IMG/VR virus record: IMGVR_UViG_3300040801_003698
Coordinates: 1-34,743 of that record
From: a virus
DNA length: 34,743 nucleotides
Direction: 5' to 3' (one strand)
The position numbers and the translations under genes are program-made. This document shows positions 14,813 through 24,600 of the stretch, in pieces. Below the pieces are notes generated by a model. That model worked only from the letters and a program-made list of their open reading frames with translations, made no database searches and had not been told where the DNA came from. Numbering within the stretch: the stretch's first letter is position 1; every line of letters begins with the position of its first letter.

Positions 14813-14963
14813 GACATGATCTTATTTACCTATATATAGGTTTTGTGACGGATTCCGATCATGTCTTAGCTCCCTCCCTGACTGGGTTGTAGGCGACGAA
14901 CCCCCAAAAATCGATTACACGTTTTTCTGCATCAAGGTGCAGCACTTTGTACTAACAATGTAC
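14813..14963 (+). repeat. 151-bp structured repeat, copy B
   Basis: This is the copy with the most perfect arms: GACATGATC (14813-14821) pairs with GATCATGTC. ACCTATATATAGGT is a perfect palindrome. TGTGACGGATT is at 14844-14854, CTGCA/TGCAG forms a small hairpin, and TTGTACTAACAA is at 14947-14958. It ends 46 bases before the first ATG of the portal unit and may therefore be that unit's leader or promoter region. A further TGTGACGGA lies at 14806-14814, overlapping the first bases of the repeat. Confidence 0.85.
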
Positions 14964-15008
14964 TCACGGGTGCGGCGTGATTCGCCATCATTGCGACGGG
15001 CCGATAGA

Positions 15009-15272
15009 ATGGAGGGGAGATTTGATATATATAAGATGAGAGTTGACGATCTCCCAGAATTTAGCCGGGCCCATGCGGCTCTATCGAGGCTAAGGAGTAA
15101 AGGGGAGAACCCGGAGGAGCTGCGAGCGATCGCGGCTTTTTTAGTGCGGGTTGGAGGATGGTACACCCCGATCTACTCCCCTGTGCCGGGGAATGATGGC
15201 AGCGATCGCGCGGGGCGGATCTGCGAGGCTTATCAATTAGCTTGGACTGATTTCTTAGAGGGCGATGATTAA
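15009..15272 (+). CDS. Small hypothetical protein upstream of portal
   Basis: The product has about 87 residues; LSRLRSKGENPEELRAIAAF and the C-terminal YQLAWTDFLEGDD suggest a helical, acidic protein. I do not recognise a family. The stop overlaps the portal start by 8 bases, so the two are coupled. The start is uncertain: ATG at 15009 has little ribosome binding site, whereas ATG at 15036 follows GGAGGGGAGA at a rather long distance of about 15 bases. Position suggests a head or packaging accessory protein. Confidence 0.55.
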   Translation: MEGRFDIYKMRVDDLPEFSRAHAALSRLRSKGENPEELRAIAAFLVRVGGWYTPIYSPVPGNDGSDRAGRICEAYQLAWTDFLEGDD

Positions 15273-16800
15273 CCCAGTGGTTCCCAGTCAGATGACACAT
15301 TCCCAGGCCCGGGAACTCCTCAAGGCATCGGGGGTTGAGACTCCAGTGCGTCGCCGCCGGGTGGTTGGAAACGACTTTCCCACGTCAGGGGGACGCCCCA
15401 CGCCTCGTCAGGGGTTCCTCTCGGTTGAGTTGTTACGCGCGGTATATGAGCGCAGTGAGCTTGTAAGGGCGTGTATCGATACCCTGATTGAGTTTGTCTC
15501 CGCCGTCGAATGGCAGGTGAAGCCGCGCGATGAGGACAAATCGGAGTGGTTGCGCGATCGCCGTCCCGAAAAATACCAAGAACAGATGAGGCGGATCAAG
15601 TGGGCCCAAGAGTTTATTGAGCGCCCAAACCGCCACCAGTCACAAAATAGTTTTCACCGTATCCTGCTACGAGATCTCCTTATATATGACTTCGCTGCAT
15701 TCGAGATCGTCACGGCTCCCTGGAAAGGGCGCGATATTCCCATCGAGCTAGGCGTCATTCCGGGGGACACGGTAGAGATCGAGACGGATGACAGCGGGAT
15801 CCCCCTTCGTTATTGGCAGTCCTACAACGTGCTGAGAGAGCAGTGCTACGAGTGGGATGAGGTTGGGACGATGATGGTGAACCCATGTTCTTGGCAGCCC
15901 TATGGGTTTAGTGCGATCGAAACCTTCTTTGTCTCGATCGCCGCAGATCTCAACGCCAACTCCTATAACAACAAACTATTTGAGAAAAACGGTATCCCCC
16001 CGGCGCTCCTGGCAATCCTTGGGGTATCTGAGGCGCAATTCCGGGCGATCACGGGGCAAATGCGGAATACCTCGGCCGATAATCCCCATAACATCCACGC
16101 CTTCCGGGCCCAAAGAAACCCCGACGGATCGGCGTCTTCCCTATTCGAGCTTATCCCCCTCTCCCAAGTCTCCAATCGGGATATGCAGCACAAGGAATTG
16201 CTCACCTATTGCGTCAATCGGGTTTGCATGGCCTTCAAGATCACGCCATCGCAGATTGGCTTCACCGAAGGCGTCACCGGCGGTATCGGATCGGGAGTGG
16301 CCGAGACTCAGGTGGACTTGACGGAAAACAAAGGCGTTGCTCCCCTCTTGCAGATCATCTCAGAAACCTACAGCGACACTCTGATGAGGCGATCGCTCGG
16401 TTGGGATGATCTGATCGTCACCCCGGCCCAGTCCAACACGCCCCAAGAACAACAGGAGTACCAGCGCGACTCCCAAGAATGTCGAGACGGAATTATGACA
16501 ATCAACGAGTTTCGCAAAAAATGGGGCGGACGCGATCCGGTTGACTGGGGAGATTTGCCACTGGCGGCGCCCCAAGGTTGGCAACCCCCCATGGATGAGA
16601 ATCAGATGCAGCAGCAGATGCAGCAGCAGATGGGTGGCGGCGGGCAACCACCACCGGGCGGGCAACCCCAACCACCAGAGCCACCGCCCCAAGATGAAGG
16701 GGCGATCGCGCCTCCCCAACCACCGGCCCCCGGTAATGCTCAAGGTGAGGAACCTGATCGCCTATCCAAGTCCTCCAAGCGATTGATTTTGAGAATCTGA
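15265..16800 (+). CDS. Phage portal protein
   Basis: The 511-residue protein fits portal proteins in length and features. The N-terminal region (SELVRACIDTLIEFVSAVEW) is the typical portal start of the conserved domain. Further on are FGFSAIE-like PYGFSAIETFFVSI, NKLFEKNGIPPALLAI and CMAFKITPSQIGF, the last being the common portal motif of a fold segment before the clip region. Portals form the dodecameric ring through which terminase packages DNA. The C-terminus (about 445-495) is a Gln/Pro/Gly-rich tail with repeated QMQQ units, probably disordered. The stop overlaps the next ATG as TGATG-type coupling. Confidence 0.85.
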   Translation: MINPVVPSQMTHSQARELLKASGVETPVRRRRVVGNDFPTSGGRPTPRQGFLSVELLRAVYERSELVRACIDTLIEFVSAVEWQVKPRDEDKSEWLRDRRPEKYQEQMRRIKWAQEFIERPNRHQSQNSFHRILLRDLLIYDFAAFEIVTAPWKGRDIPIELGVIPGDTVEIETDDSGIPLRYWQSYNVLREQCYEWDEVGTMMVNPCSWQPYGFSAIETFFVSIAADLNANSYNNKLFEKNGIPPALLAILGVSEAQFRAITGQMRNTSADNPHNIHAFRAQRNPDGSASSLFELIPLSQVSNRDMQHKELLTYCVNRVCMAFKITPSQIGFTEGVTGGIGSGVAETQVDLTENKGVAPLLQIISETYSDTLMRRSLGWDDLIVTPAQSNTPQEQQEYQRDSQECRDGIMTINEFRKKWGGRDPVDWGDLPLAAPQGWQPPMDENQMQQQMQQQMGGGGQPPPGGQPQPPEPPPQDEGAIAPPQPPAPGNAQGEEPDRLSKSSKRLILRI

Positions 16801-17963
16801 TGACTGAATTGATATTTGAGGGCGATTGGGGCGAGGATGCGATCGCGGCGATCGCCGATACCCTGTCAAAAGCCGCCACCCCACAAACAAAATTCAAGGA
16901 TGGCAAGCGCTACATTCTCAACTCCAATAATCGCTGGGAGCGTTCCAAGGTTGGGAGCAACGAGAACGACTACGAAGAACCCACCCTAGCGGACTTCCAA
17001 TTTGCTCAGCGAGAAGGGGAATATGGCCGGGCGATCTATTTTGATGTAGGTATGCCAGGGGATGGAATGCAGGTAGTGTTCCATCTGGCGATCGCACCCG
17101 AACAGCTAATCTCTGGGGAGGACTACCTTGCCCTCGAAGACGACTATCGCAATAACATCGGAAAACTGCTTAGCGATAACGACATCCATGCCATTTTTGA
17201 CGGCGATCGCCTAGCTATCTTCGGAGAATCCGATATTACCCCCCTCGGATTCCTGCGAGGATCAGGGGAAATCCCGACGGATTTAAGCGGTTTTCGGATC
17301 ACAAACCTGGAACCTGACGAGGAGTTTGGTGGATACCGGGCCACCTGCGAGATGCAGGGCAAACCCCTATCGAAATCCGCCCTTCGATGCCGTCAGAAAG
17401 GACTTCCCCGCGTGGATAGGAAGATTGTTTCGGCGGCGGTGCGATATTGTAGCGATCGCGGTGTCGAACTCCCCCCCATTCATTCCTCTAGGGGTATCCC
17501 CCAGTTCTTCCCAGATAATCTAACGGCCTATCTTTCCGACGGTGAGATCTACGTTGTACCTGGTTTGCCGTCACGGGCGATCGCCAAAACTATTTCAACG
17601 ATGGCTCAACGGTTTGAGGCGGGTTTAGGACATCAGATCGTTGATTTTAGGGAAATTTTGCGGGTGCTTCGAGCCTTGGCGAGCCTATCGGATGAGGAGT
17701 GGATGGCCTTGGCGATCGCCCGCCTGGCGGGTTCAATGCGAGAACCCGATCCGCGATACCAGCAACTCCTCTCCCTACGAGGCTTTAGATTTTGGGGAGG
17801 ATATAAACTTTACCATCAGTGCATCGGAGAGGACTATCGCCTAGCTTGCGAGGTAGTCCCACAGATTCCAAATTTAGTTACGTGTGAGTGGGATCTCTGC
17901 TTTCCTGCGATCGCGCGAATGTCCCAGTCTCTTGTACTGAATGATAATGATGAGCAACAATGA
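16800..17963 (+). CDS. Hypothetical protein following portal
   Basis: The 387-residue protein carries FKDGKRYILNSNNRWER (about 32-48), a short module I have the impression of seeing in phage head-region or polyvalent proteins. The rest is not recognisable. A middle block (GKPLSKSALRCRQKGLPRVD) is basic and the C-terminal third is helical. In many phages the gene after the portal encodes a head-morphogenesis or MuF-like protein; no such signature is visible. Its start is coupled to the portal stop, and its end overlaps the next gene. Confidence 0.7.
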   Translation: MTELIFEGDWGEDAIAAIADTLSKAATPQTKFKDGKRYILNSNNRWERSKVGSNENDYEEPTLADFQFAQREGEYGRAIYFDVGMPGDGMQVVFHLAIAPEQLISGEDYLALEDDYRNNIGKLLSDNDIHAIFDGDRLAIFGESDITPLGFLRGSGEIPTDLSGFRITNLEPDEEFGGYRATCEMQGKPLSKSALRCRQKGLPRVDRKIVSAAVRYCSDRGVELPPIHSSRGIPQFFPDNLTAYLSDGEIYVVPGLPSRAIAKTISTMAQRFEAGLGHQIVDFREILRVLRALASLSDEEWMALAIARLAGSMREPDPRYQQLLSLRGFRFWGGYKLYHQCIGEDYRLACEVVPQIPNLVTCEWDLCFPAIARMSQSLVLNDNDEQQ

Positions 17964-18378
17964 TAATTCCCGATCCCGATTTGAGGATTCTAGGGGACGC
18001 TTTGAGGAGTCCCAAGATGCAGCAATGGCCTACTGCGATCGCGTCCTCTCCCCTGGGATGCAATCGCTCCATTCCTACCTTGTCCGTCTTGATGATCGTA
18101 CCGCCGAGACTTCAGCGGAACTACGGAAATTTAAGGATGAGATGCGATCGCGCCTCGAATCCAACACCGAAAAACGAGAAAAAACGACAGACAATGCCGC
18201 TGTCCGCGTATCCGACATCGAGAAGCGCCTAGAGGTGTTATCTTTTCAGATGCGGATTCTAGCCTATGTGGGGGCTGCGATCGTGACTGGGATTATTGCG
18301 ATCGTCGTTCCTCGGCTGATGGGGATGGATCAATCCATCGAATACATAGAGCGCCAACAATACCAAGAGAGAGAGTAA
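17941..18378 (+). CDS. Coiled-coil protein with one C-terminal membrane helix
   Basis: The 145-residue protein is polar and coiled-coil-like over about 50-100 (EKREKTTDNAAVRVSDIEKR), followed by a hydrophobic segment ILAYVGAAIVTGIIAIVVP (106-124) and a short charged tail. This arrangement resembles hemolysin XhlA-like holin-associated proteins, though it is longer and has a tail after the membrane helix. A role in lysis or membrane attachment is inference. ATG codons at 17941, 17947 and 17950 are in frame; none has a clear ribosome binding site, and the gene overlaps the previous one by 23 bases. Confidence 0.65.
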   Translation: MIMMSNNDNSRSRFEDSRGRFEESQDAAMAYCDRVLSPGMQSLHSYLVRLDDRTAETSAELRKFKDEMRSRLESNTEKREKTTDNAAVRVSDIEKRLEVLSFQMRILAYVGAAIVTGIIAIVVPRLMGMDQSIEYIERQQYQERE

Positions 18379-18380
18379 TA

Positions 18381-18527
18381 ATGAGAATCTTATCCCACGC
18401 CGAAATAGAGGCTTTGTGGGCCGCCAAAATCCAATCAGGTGATGGAGCGCCCCCCATGCCACCACCTATCCCCGTAGAGATTCCCAAGAAACCACAATCA
18501 CCCATTCATCAAATCTTATGCGTCTGA
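18381..18527 (+). CDS. 48-residue proline-rich protein
   Basis: A short frame starts with ATG two bases after the previous stop, preceded by AGAGAGAGTAATA. It encodes an N-terminal helix (MRILSHAEIEALWAAKIQSG) and a proline-rich tail (GAPPMPPPIPVEIPKKPQ). Its last 10 bases overlap the next gene's start. Tight packing on both sides and the plausible leader support it as real. Function unknown; small proline-rich linkers occur in virion assembly. Confidence 0.6.
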   Translation: MRILSHAEIEALWAAKIQSGDGAPPMPPPIPVEIPKKPQSPIHQILCV

Positions 18528-18760
18528 GAATCAATGGGGAAGTTTATGTCGGAGGCGGGCGACGGTTAGTGAAAGCAATCGCCGACAACCCCTACAAGCC
18601 ACCCTCCCCGAAACTCCCGAACCCCCCCTTGCCCCAACCCGACGACGATCCAAACAAGCCAATGACGGATGAGGTGATTGAGGAAATTCTCGAGATCCTC
18701 CTGAGGATGGATCGCGCTGGGGTTCAAAACCATCTACGGCAACTAAAACAGCATCGCTAA
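18518..18760 (+). CDS. 80-residue proline-rich hypothetical protein
   Basis: Residues 26-49 are rich in Pro and acidic residues (YKPPSPKLPNPPLPQPDDDP), followed by a C-terminal helix (DEVIEEILEILLRMDRAG). It is the second short proline-rich product in a row, with the two genes overlapping. The stop overlaps the next start as TAATG. I do not recognise a family; an adaptor between virion components is a guess from position. Confidence 0.6.
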   Translation: MRLRINGEVYVGGGRRLVKAIADNPYKPPSPKLPNPPLPQPDDDPNKPMTDEVIEEILEILLRMDRAGVQNHLRQLKQHR

Positions 18761-19698
18761 TGGCCCCAGGAACAGGAAAACGATGTGGCGATGGGTGGAT
18801 TCCGCAGGATCATGTTTGCGGCGGACGGGAAACCCCAACAAGCCTAAATAGTCGTCGTCGCCAAGATGACAGCAAGCCCTCACGAACCCCGACAAGCCTC
18901 AACAGTAAGAAGCGCAACCCGACTAAGCAGCAAAAACCTCTCAACGCCAGAACCCGCGCGATCGCCGGTGGGGATGACGCGACGGACGAGCAGCTAGAGG
19001 AGTTCTACGCCAAGCGCCGCGATGTCGAGTCCGAGGTGTTCACACAACTCAAAAACTCGGAGAACGATAAAACCGACGCCGCCTGGCAGGAACGCCAAGC
19101 TAAACTCCAGGAACTCAAGGGGCAAATCAACAAACTCTACTCCCCCGGAGAGCAGGCATTCCTGGGGCAGTTAATCCAGGTATTCGCGTTTAATCATGGG
19201 GCCAATAAAGATCCCAGCGCGATCGCCGCCGAAGTCGAAAAACTCCACTCATCGATGGAAGGCGTTGAGGAGACGCTTTCAAACTCCCTCCCCTACATCA
19301 CTTCCCTACTCAAAGAAGTCCCTGAAGTTTCGACGACAATTGAGTTCAGCGAGATCCAAGAGGCGTCTAAGGGGGCGGCGAAGGGGAACGGGATTATCGC
19401 CGCCTACACCCAGCAGATAGAAGGACTCAAGGAACTCACTCAGCAGATATCCCTCAACCCCGCAGTCAACCAGGCGGACTACGACGCCTACTACGACGCG
19501 ATCGAGTCGGCATTCGGCGGTTTAACGGAAACCATCAAAGAGGCGAAAACCACCGTCACGGGGAACGCCTCCCTAGATCAGATGCTCAGCAAGATCGCCT
19601 CAGTATCAAGAGAACGCCTGCCTGGATATCGCATGGCCGTTCCTTCTAGCATTGAATCGATCGCCGCCCGAGCCGAAACAGAACCCTGCCCCCCATAA
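18760..19698 (+). CDS. Hypothetical protein with N-terminal two-cysteine motif
   Basis: The 312-residue protein starts APGTGKRCGDGWIPQDHVCG, a short CxxGWIP...CxG motif that looks like the Cys-containing N-terminal tags of some phage and mobile-element multidomain proteins. A direct repeat TPTSLNS occurs at about 26 and 43 in a basic linker. The remainder is helical with many Glu, Lys and Gln residues, probably coiled coil. I do not recognise an enzyme. Position after portal suggests a virion component, possibly delivered with DNA. Its start overlaps the previous stop; the next gene begins 6 bases after its end. Confidence 0.65.
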   Translation: MAPGTGKRCGDGWIPQDHVCGGRETPTSLNSRRRQDDSKPSRTPTSLNSKKRNPTKQQKPLNARTRAIAGGDDATDEQLEEFYAKRRDVESEVFTQLKNSENDKTDAAWQERQAKLQELKGQINKLYSPGEQAFLGQLIQVFAFNHGANKDPSAIAAEVEKLHSSMEGVEETLSNSLPYITSLLKEVPEVSTTIEFSEIQEASKGAAKGNGIIAAYTQQIEGLKELTQQISLNPAVNQADYDAYYDAIESAFGGLTETIKEAKTTVTGNASLDQMLSKIASVSRERLPGYRMAVPSSIESIAARAETEPCPP

Positions 19699-19704
19699 CC
19701 TCCC

Positions 19705-21357
19705 ATGCCAATCTGTCCTGATCGCATTGCCGCCGATGGTGTCGGCAAACTACAGCGCAACGCCGACAAGCATATCGAAGCCCAGCGCGGTGTACTGGAG
19801 CGCCTAAAGTTGCGCCTCACCTCAATGGAAAGACAAGCGCTCGACTTAGATCCTGAGAGCGATCGCGGGCGACGCACGAAAGAAGGGATTGCCCTGCTTC
19901 GCCGCGAACTCAATGGGGAAGTTTGGAGTGACGAGGCGAATACGTGGGTGCGCGATGCCGCCAAAGAACCTGCTTACAGGCGTCTCGATGTAATGGCTCG
20001 CCTCTACAAAGATCGTCCTCCAAGAGAATTTACGTACACGAATAGTGCGGGGGAGGAGAGGACAAGTGCAGTGTATGGGTTGCCGACGATTGAGGAGTTT
20101 GAGAAGGCTGGGGCCAAAGAGGCGATCGAGGAGATGGTAGTGAGATCACTCTCCCTCGTCGAAACAGGGGACACGACTCGGAACCCCTACGACTACTTGC
20201 AAACGTCAGGACTGGAAGTTAAAGACGCCCTTGATCGCGGTATTGAACATCACCACATCTACAATAATGTCGTCGTCAACCCCGATGGCTCTGTCGTCCC
20301 GAAGTCTGTCAATATCCGAGTTAATCCCACCACCGGAGAACCCGAGTTACACGTTGTCCCCGCCTACCATGGGTACAATTACACTGACGACGATGTTGAA
20401 GAGTCGATGGATAGCGTCCAATTTGTATGCTTGATGGACGCCATGCACTCGGGCGATGATCCTCTTGCCCATCTCCACTTATACGAGTTTGAGGGTAGTG
20501 ATGCCGAATATCTAAAAGAGAAGATGCTGTGGCATGGGAAGGAAACAGCGGCGTCAGCTACTGCTCGTATCCCGAAGCTCGAAGCGGAAATCGCAGACTT
20601 AGAAGCCCGCCAAGAGAACCCCCAGCACTACGAACAGCAACTCCTTAGTGAGAACTCCAACGCCCTCATCGAGAAAGGGGAAATCATCTCAGCACGGCGC
20701 AGCCATCCAGATAAGGACTCTCCAGAATATGCCGCCCTTGGCGATCGCATGAACCAACTAACCAAGCAGATCAAAGGCAACGAGCGCAAACTTGCCAAAC
20801 ATACCGAAGCCCTCACCCTCCGAGATACGATCGCCACCCAAGAGTCCGAGGTTATCCAACTACGAACAGAGCGCAAACAATGGAGTGGTAAGGCCAGTTA
20901 TGCCAAGAAGAAGAAAAAAGAGGGGGCCGAGTTAACGGACGAGCAGAATGAGGCGATCGCCAAGGACAAGGAACTCGCAACCCGTTATAAGCAGGCAACC
21001 ATCAACCTGAAGTCCTCCCGAGACAAGCTCGCCAAATCTGGGGATCTCGGTTCCGTCATCGCCGCTAAGAAGAAATCCCTAGCAAGCTCCCAGCGCCTGG
21101 CTCAACTCGACGATCGCGAACTCACTGAGATATGGGAAAAGTCTAATGGTTTCTTCAGCTTCAACAAGGGGAACACGGAGTCAAAGGCCCACACCAAGTT
21201 TCGCCCGGCGATGAACTCCGAGATCAATAAGTTTGCCGCCAGATCTGCGTTAGAATATATACAGAAGTCAGGCGCCGACGTGCAAGAAATCTACGCCCGC
21301 CAATACCAGCAAAACCTTCTCCACCGGTTATCAGGTATCACCTCAAGAATTGTTTGA
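19705..21357 (+). CDS. Large coiled-coil hypothetical protein
   Basis: The 550-residue protein has an N-terminal helical part, a middle beta-rich part (about 175-260, with HHHIYNNVVVNPDGSVV), and a long coiled-coil region over about 280-480 rich in Glu, Lys and Gln (EAEIADLEARQENPQHYEQQ). AYHGYNYTDDDVEESMD in the middle is acidic. I do not recognise a family and no enzymatic motif stands out. In this place it may be a scaffold, internal virion or injected protein. A long run of lysines (KKKKKEG) occurs near 400. Confidence 0.65.
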   Translation: MPICPDRIAADGVGKLQRNADKHIEAQRGVLERLKLRLTSMERQALDLDPESDRGRRTKEGIALLRRELNGEVWSDEANTWVRDAAKEPAYRRLDVMARLYKDRPPREFTYTNSAGEERTSAVYGLPTIEEFEKAGAKEAIEEMVVRSLSLVETGDTTRNPYDYLQTSGLEVKDALDRGIEHHHIYNNVVVNPDGSVVPKSVNIRVNPTTGEPELHVVPAYHGYNYTDDDVEESMDSVQFVCLMDAMHSGDDPLAHLHLYEFEGSDAEYLKEKMLWHGKETAASATARIPKLEAEIADLEARQENPQHYEQQLLSENSNALIEKGEIISARRSHPDKDSPEYAALGDRMNQLTKQIKGNERKLAKHTEALTLRDTIATQESEVIQLRTERKQWSGKASYAKKKKKEGAELTDEQNEAIAKDKELATRYKQATINLKSSRDKLAKSGDLGSVIAAKKKSLASSQRLAQLDDRELTEIWEKSNGFFSFNKGNTESKAHTKFRPAMNSEINKFAARSALEYIQKSGADVQEIYARQYQQNLLHRLSGITSRIV

Positions 21358-21368
21358 CGAGTACCCCC

Positions 21369-21602
21369 ATGAGCGCAACCGCCTACGTGTCCATCCCCAA
21401 CGATGCCGATCCCGATAGTCCACCGATTGAAGTGTGGTTCTCCCTCATTGATGCCCAAAATGCCGATGCCGAGTTCATCTGTGATGGACGGGCGATCATG
21501 TTCGACTATCAAGAACACACCCACATTACGGTAGATGCGAGCGACATCGGAGACGACGCTTATCGCCATCTGCTACAATGCTTAGACTTGGACGCAAGCT
21601 AA
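21369..21602 (+). CDS. Small acidic hypothetical protein
   Basis: From ATG at 21369 the product has 77 residues, is acidic (many Asp), and ends DDAYRHLLQCLDLDAS. A TTG at 21354 could extend it by five residues and would overlap the previous gene's stop. No ribosome binding site is obvious. It is the last gene before the terminator at 21625, so it closes the portal unit. Function unknown. Confidence 0.55.
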   Translation: MSATAYVSIPNDADPDSPPIEVWFSLIDAQNADAEFICDGRAIMFDYQEHTHITVDASDIGDDAYRHLLQCLDLDAS

Positions 21603-21624
21603 TCTCCCTTGGTGTTTCAGTCCG

Positions 21625-21648
21625 GCCCGCCCTGTGCGGGCTTTTTTT
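21625..21648 (+). terminator. Rho-independent terminator of the portal unit
   Basis: GCCCGC (21625-21630) and GCGGGC (21636-21641) form a stem with a five-base loop, followed by seven T. It lies directly before the large helicase gene, whose ribosome binding site follows within 20 bases. The helicase gene is thus expressed by read-through or by a promoter I cannot see. Confidence 0.85.
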
Positions 21649-21660
21649 ATAGGGGAAACT

Positions 21661-24600
21661 ATGGATATTCTTACAGGCGATCGCCTCTGGTTCTTAGGTA
21701 ACGGGGAAATCGAAATTGTCCGGGGCGGGCGATCGCATGGCTTCACCTGGGGCGCTCAATCCCTCCAAAAAGATGCCGGGGGAGAACTCCCAGATGGCGC
21801 AAGATGGATCACCTTACACCCGAACGGGAAAGATGATCCTGATAACTATGTCCGCGTCGTCATCCGCCCTAATCCCGATGGTAGCGCTTCAGTGATCGGT
21901 GGGGCCGGAGGCAAACTCAACCAACTCCACCTGTCGCGCCTCAAGTCACCCGAGGAGTGGAAGGAAAACGCCAAAGCCAACCGAGAGAAGCGCAAGGAAA
22001 AAGAGAACCAACTTACTGATGAGCAGAAGCGAGATCGCGAGATGGCCCGACGCGAAGGGGCGATCGCTAAAACGGAGAATGCCAAGCAAACCCTCAATAC
22101 ACTCAGGGAGCATGGCATTGAATCTGGTATCACCGATGAACAACTCCGGGAACTTGACACACCCCCCCAGACTGATGCCGATGAATCGGAGTGGAAGGCA
22201 TGGAAGGCAAATGCTAAGCAGGTGAGCGATCGCGCCAAGGCTATCCAAAACGCCTATGAACACAAGCTCGTCACCGACAACGAGGCCCTAGCGTCGGCAT
22301 TCTTGGGAGAGGAGAACACCCTCGGAGATGTGGGAGCCAAGGTGATTGTCGATCGCGCCCACGTCGCAGCGTCTCCCGATGGGGATGTGGTGTCATCGGT
22401 TAATCGCCTCCCAAGCGGAGATTGGCTGGTTCGCAATGGCGGCGATGGGGAAGACAAGGTTTATGATCGCTGGGAAGACGCGGCCAAGGAACACGTCGCT
22501 AATGTCGTCTTAAACGAGCAAGAGCGCGGCGGCGATCGCACCCAAGCCGAAGACTTCTACGATCCGTCTCAATGGATCACCTCTCCAGAGGAGGAGTTAC
22601 CCGAGGGGTTCACCTTCAAGGCTGAGGCGGCGGCGGCGATCGCAGCACTGGCGGCCGAGCGCAAAGCTGGGGAGAAGAACACTAAGTATGCCGAAAAGGC
22701 GATCGAGCGGGGGAAACCCTACGCCCCTGGATATGATGTTGATGCCACTGATGAGGATGTTCTCGCCTCCATCCAAGATAAGGCTAAGCTCTACGACGAT
22801 GCGTTCACCCACAACAAACTCCTCGACATGGTGGACGATCGCACCGCCAAAGACTTACAAGCTCATGTCTCTAATGGGGGGTACTCATCCCTAGCTGATC
22901 TCGCCTCCGACATTCTCAAGGTGAACACCGTCAATCGCGCCGTCGTTGAGGCTGTGGGGCATAACGAGGCGGCAAAACTTCTCGCCTATCAAGCACGGCA
23001 AAACCTCACCCCGGCGGAATACGAGCGGGCCACACAAGCTCAGGCGGCACTCCATGCGAGGGAGTCCACCCGGATTGCCAATGAGGCGATCGCGGCAACT
23101 CAACCAATGATGGAGCGCCTCTCATCCGCTAATGACGAGATGCTGGCAATTGAGGAGGGGGCCTTAAAGGAACAGCGCCAGATCACCCCCGACGAGCAAC
23201 TGGCGATCGATAACCTCTCTCATGAAGCGCACGAGCTTAAGGCGGCGATCGATAAACGCCTTGGGACAACTGTGGGGAGTCTGCAAGCCTCAGCAGCCTT
23301 AGTTGCCGCACTAGAAGGCAAACCCGACAGCTTACGCTTTGTGGGTAGTGGGAACCTCAAAAGTACGGCGGATCTAGTTCCCCAAATGTGGGGCGATCGC
23401 GGGGAAGACACACCCCAGCAAACCTTGTTCGACAGGTATGGACTCACCCCCGACGACTTCGAGATTATCCCTGGCGATGGGGGAGAGCAGTCTATCAAAA
23501 TCAATCCCTCGGGTGTTGAAAAACTAGCCAAAGCAGAAGGGGTGCAAGAGGACAGGGAAGCCTACGAGAAGGCTCAGGCGATCAAGCGCGGTGAACTTGA
23601 CGAACCCGACTTTACCCCATCAGGGTTCAAGTATCGCCCAAAAAGCACCTACACCGATGCCCCGAAAGAAGCGAATCAATTTGGCGTGTCGTTTGATCCG
23701 CCTCAAGGAACGGGGGATGACTCGGTGCGTGAGGAGTTGCTGCAATATGTCGGGGCCCGCGTCGCTAACGGCTCCAACCCCATGGACGTATTTGGAGAGC
23801 TACACTCTCAGGAGTTCGCCGAATCGCTCAACGACGCCGAACAAGTGGGGCGGGTAATTCAGGCACTTGATCGCCAATTCTTTCGAGAATCAGAGGAGAA
23901 AGGTGGCTACATCGATGAGAAATCAGTGATTAGCGCCTTCCGAGAGTATGCCGAGTTCGAGGCCACCCGCCAACGGGAAAAGGGACTCGCCTCGGGTGAG
24001 GCGATTCATAAGCAGAAGATCACCGATAAAGACGCCGCAATTGAAGCCAGTCACCGGGCCCTATCGGCGATGCCCATGGCCAGGGTTGCCTTCAAACCGA
24101 CAAAAACGCGACGTGAGCGGCGATGGATGCGCGAATATGCCATCACCGAAATCATGGGAGAGACGATCCGAGAGGATGCGATCGCCTCCAAGCAAGAAAA
24201 AGAGCAGGAGAAAGCAGAGGAGCCTGGACTATTCGGGGCGATGGACTTCTCGGCTACCGTCAGGCTCACCGAACAAGAGAAGGCAATGGGGCTTACTGAG
24301 TCCGACGTGGCCTCTCAAATGGCGTCCGCATCGGCTGAGTCGAATCGCGAGGCGTCGGGGGGGCAATCCCAGTCAGCACCAAAAACCCAATGGGATGAGT
24401 TTGTGGATATGCTGGGTGGTGAGCGTCAAGCCTACGAGGCGGTAGAGGATCGTGTTCGCGGGCAATTCCTCCATCGCTTCAGCCAAGCCTACAATCGGAT
24501 GGCCTCATCTCCCATCGCCCTAGCCTCACAGCAGCAATCAGGGGCCAAGGGGGTGGCCATGGCAATGCTATCCCCCGATGATCGTGATCGCCACAGTAAG

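Noticed and set aside
14403-15008. CRISPR array or retron
   Set aside because: There are only two 151-base copies separated by about 170 unique bases, with no short regular spacers, no cas genes and no reverse transcriptase.
23948-24445. 165-residue plus-strand reading frame inside the giant helicase gene
   Set aside because: Its Arg/Pro/Ser-rich composition is typical of an out-of-frame reading, and the main frame is continuous across it.
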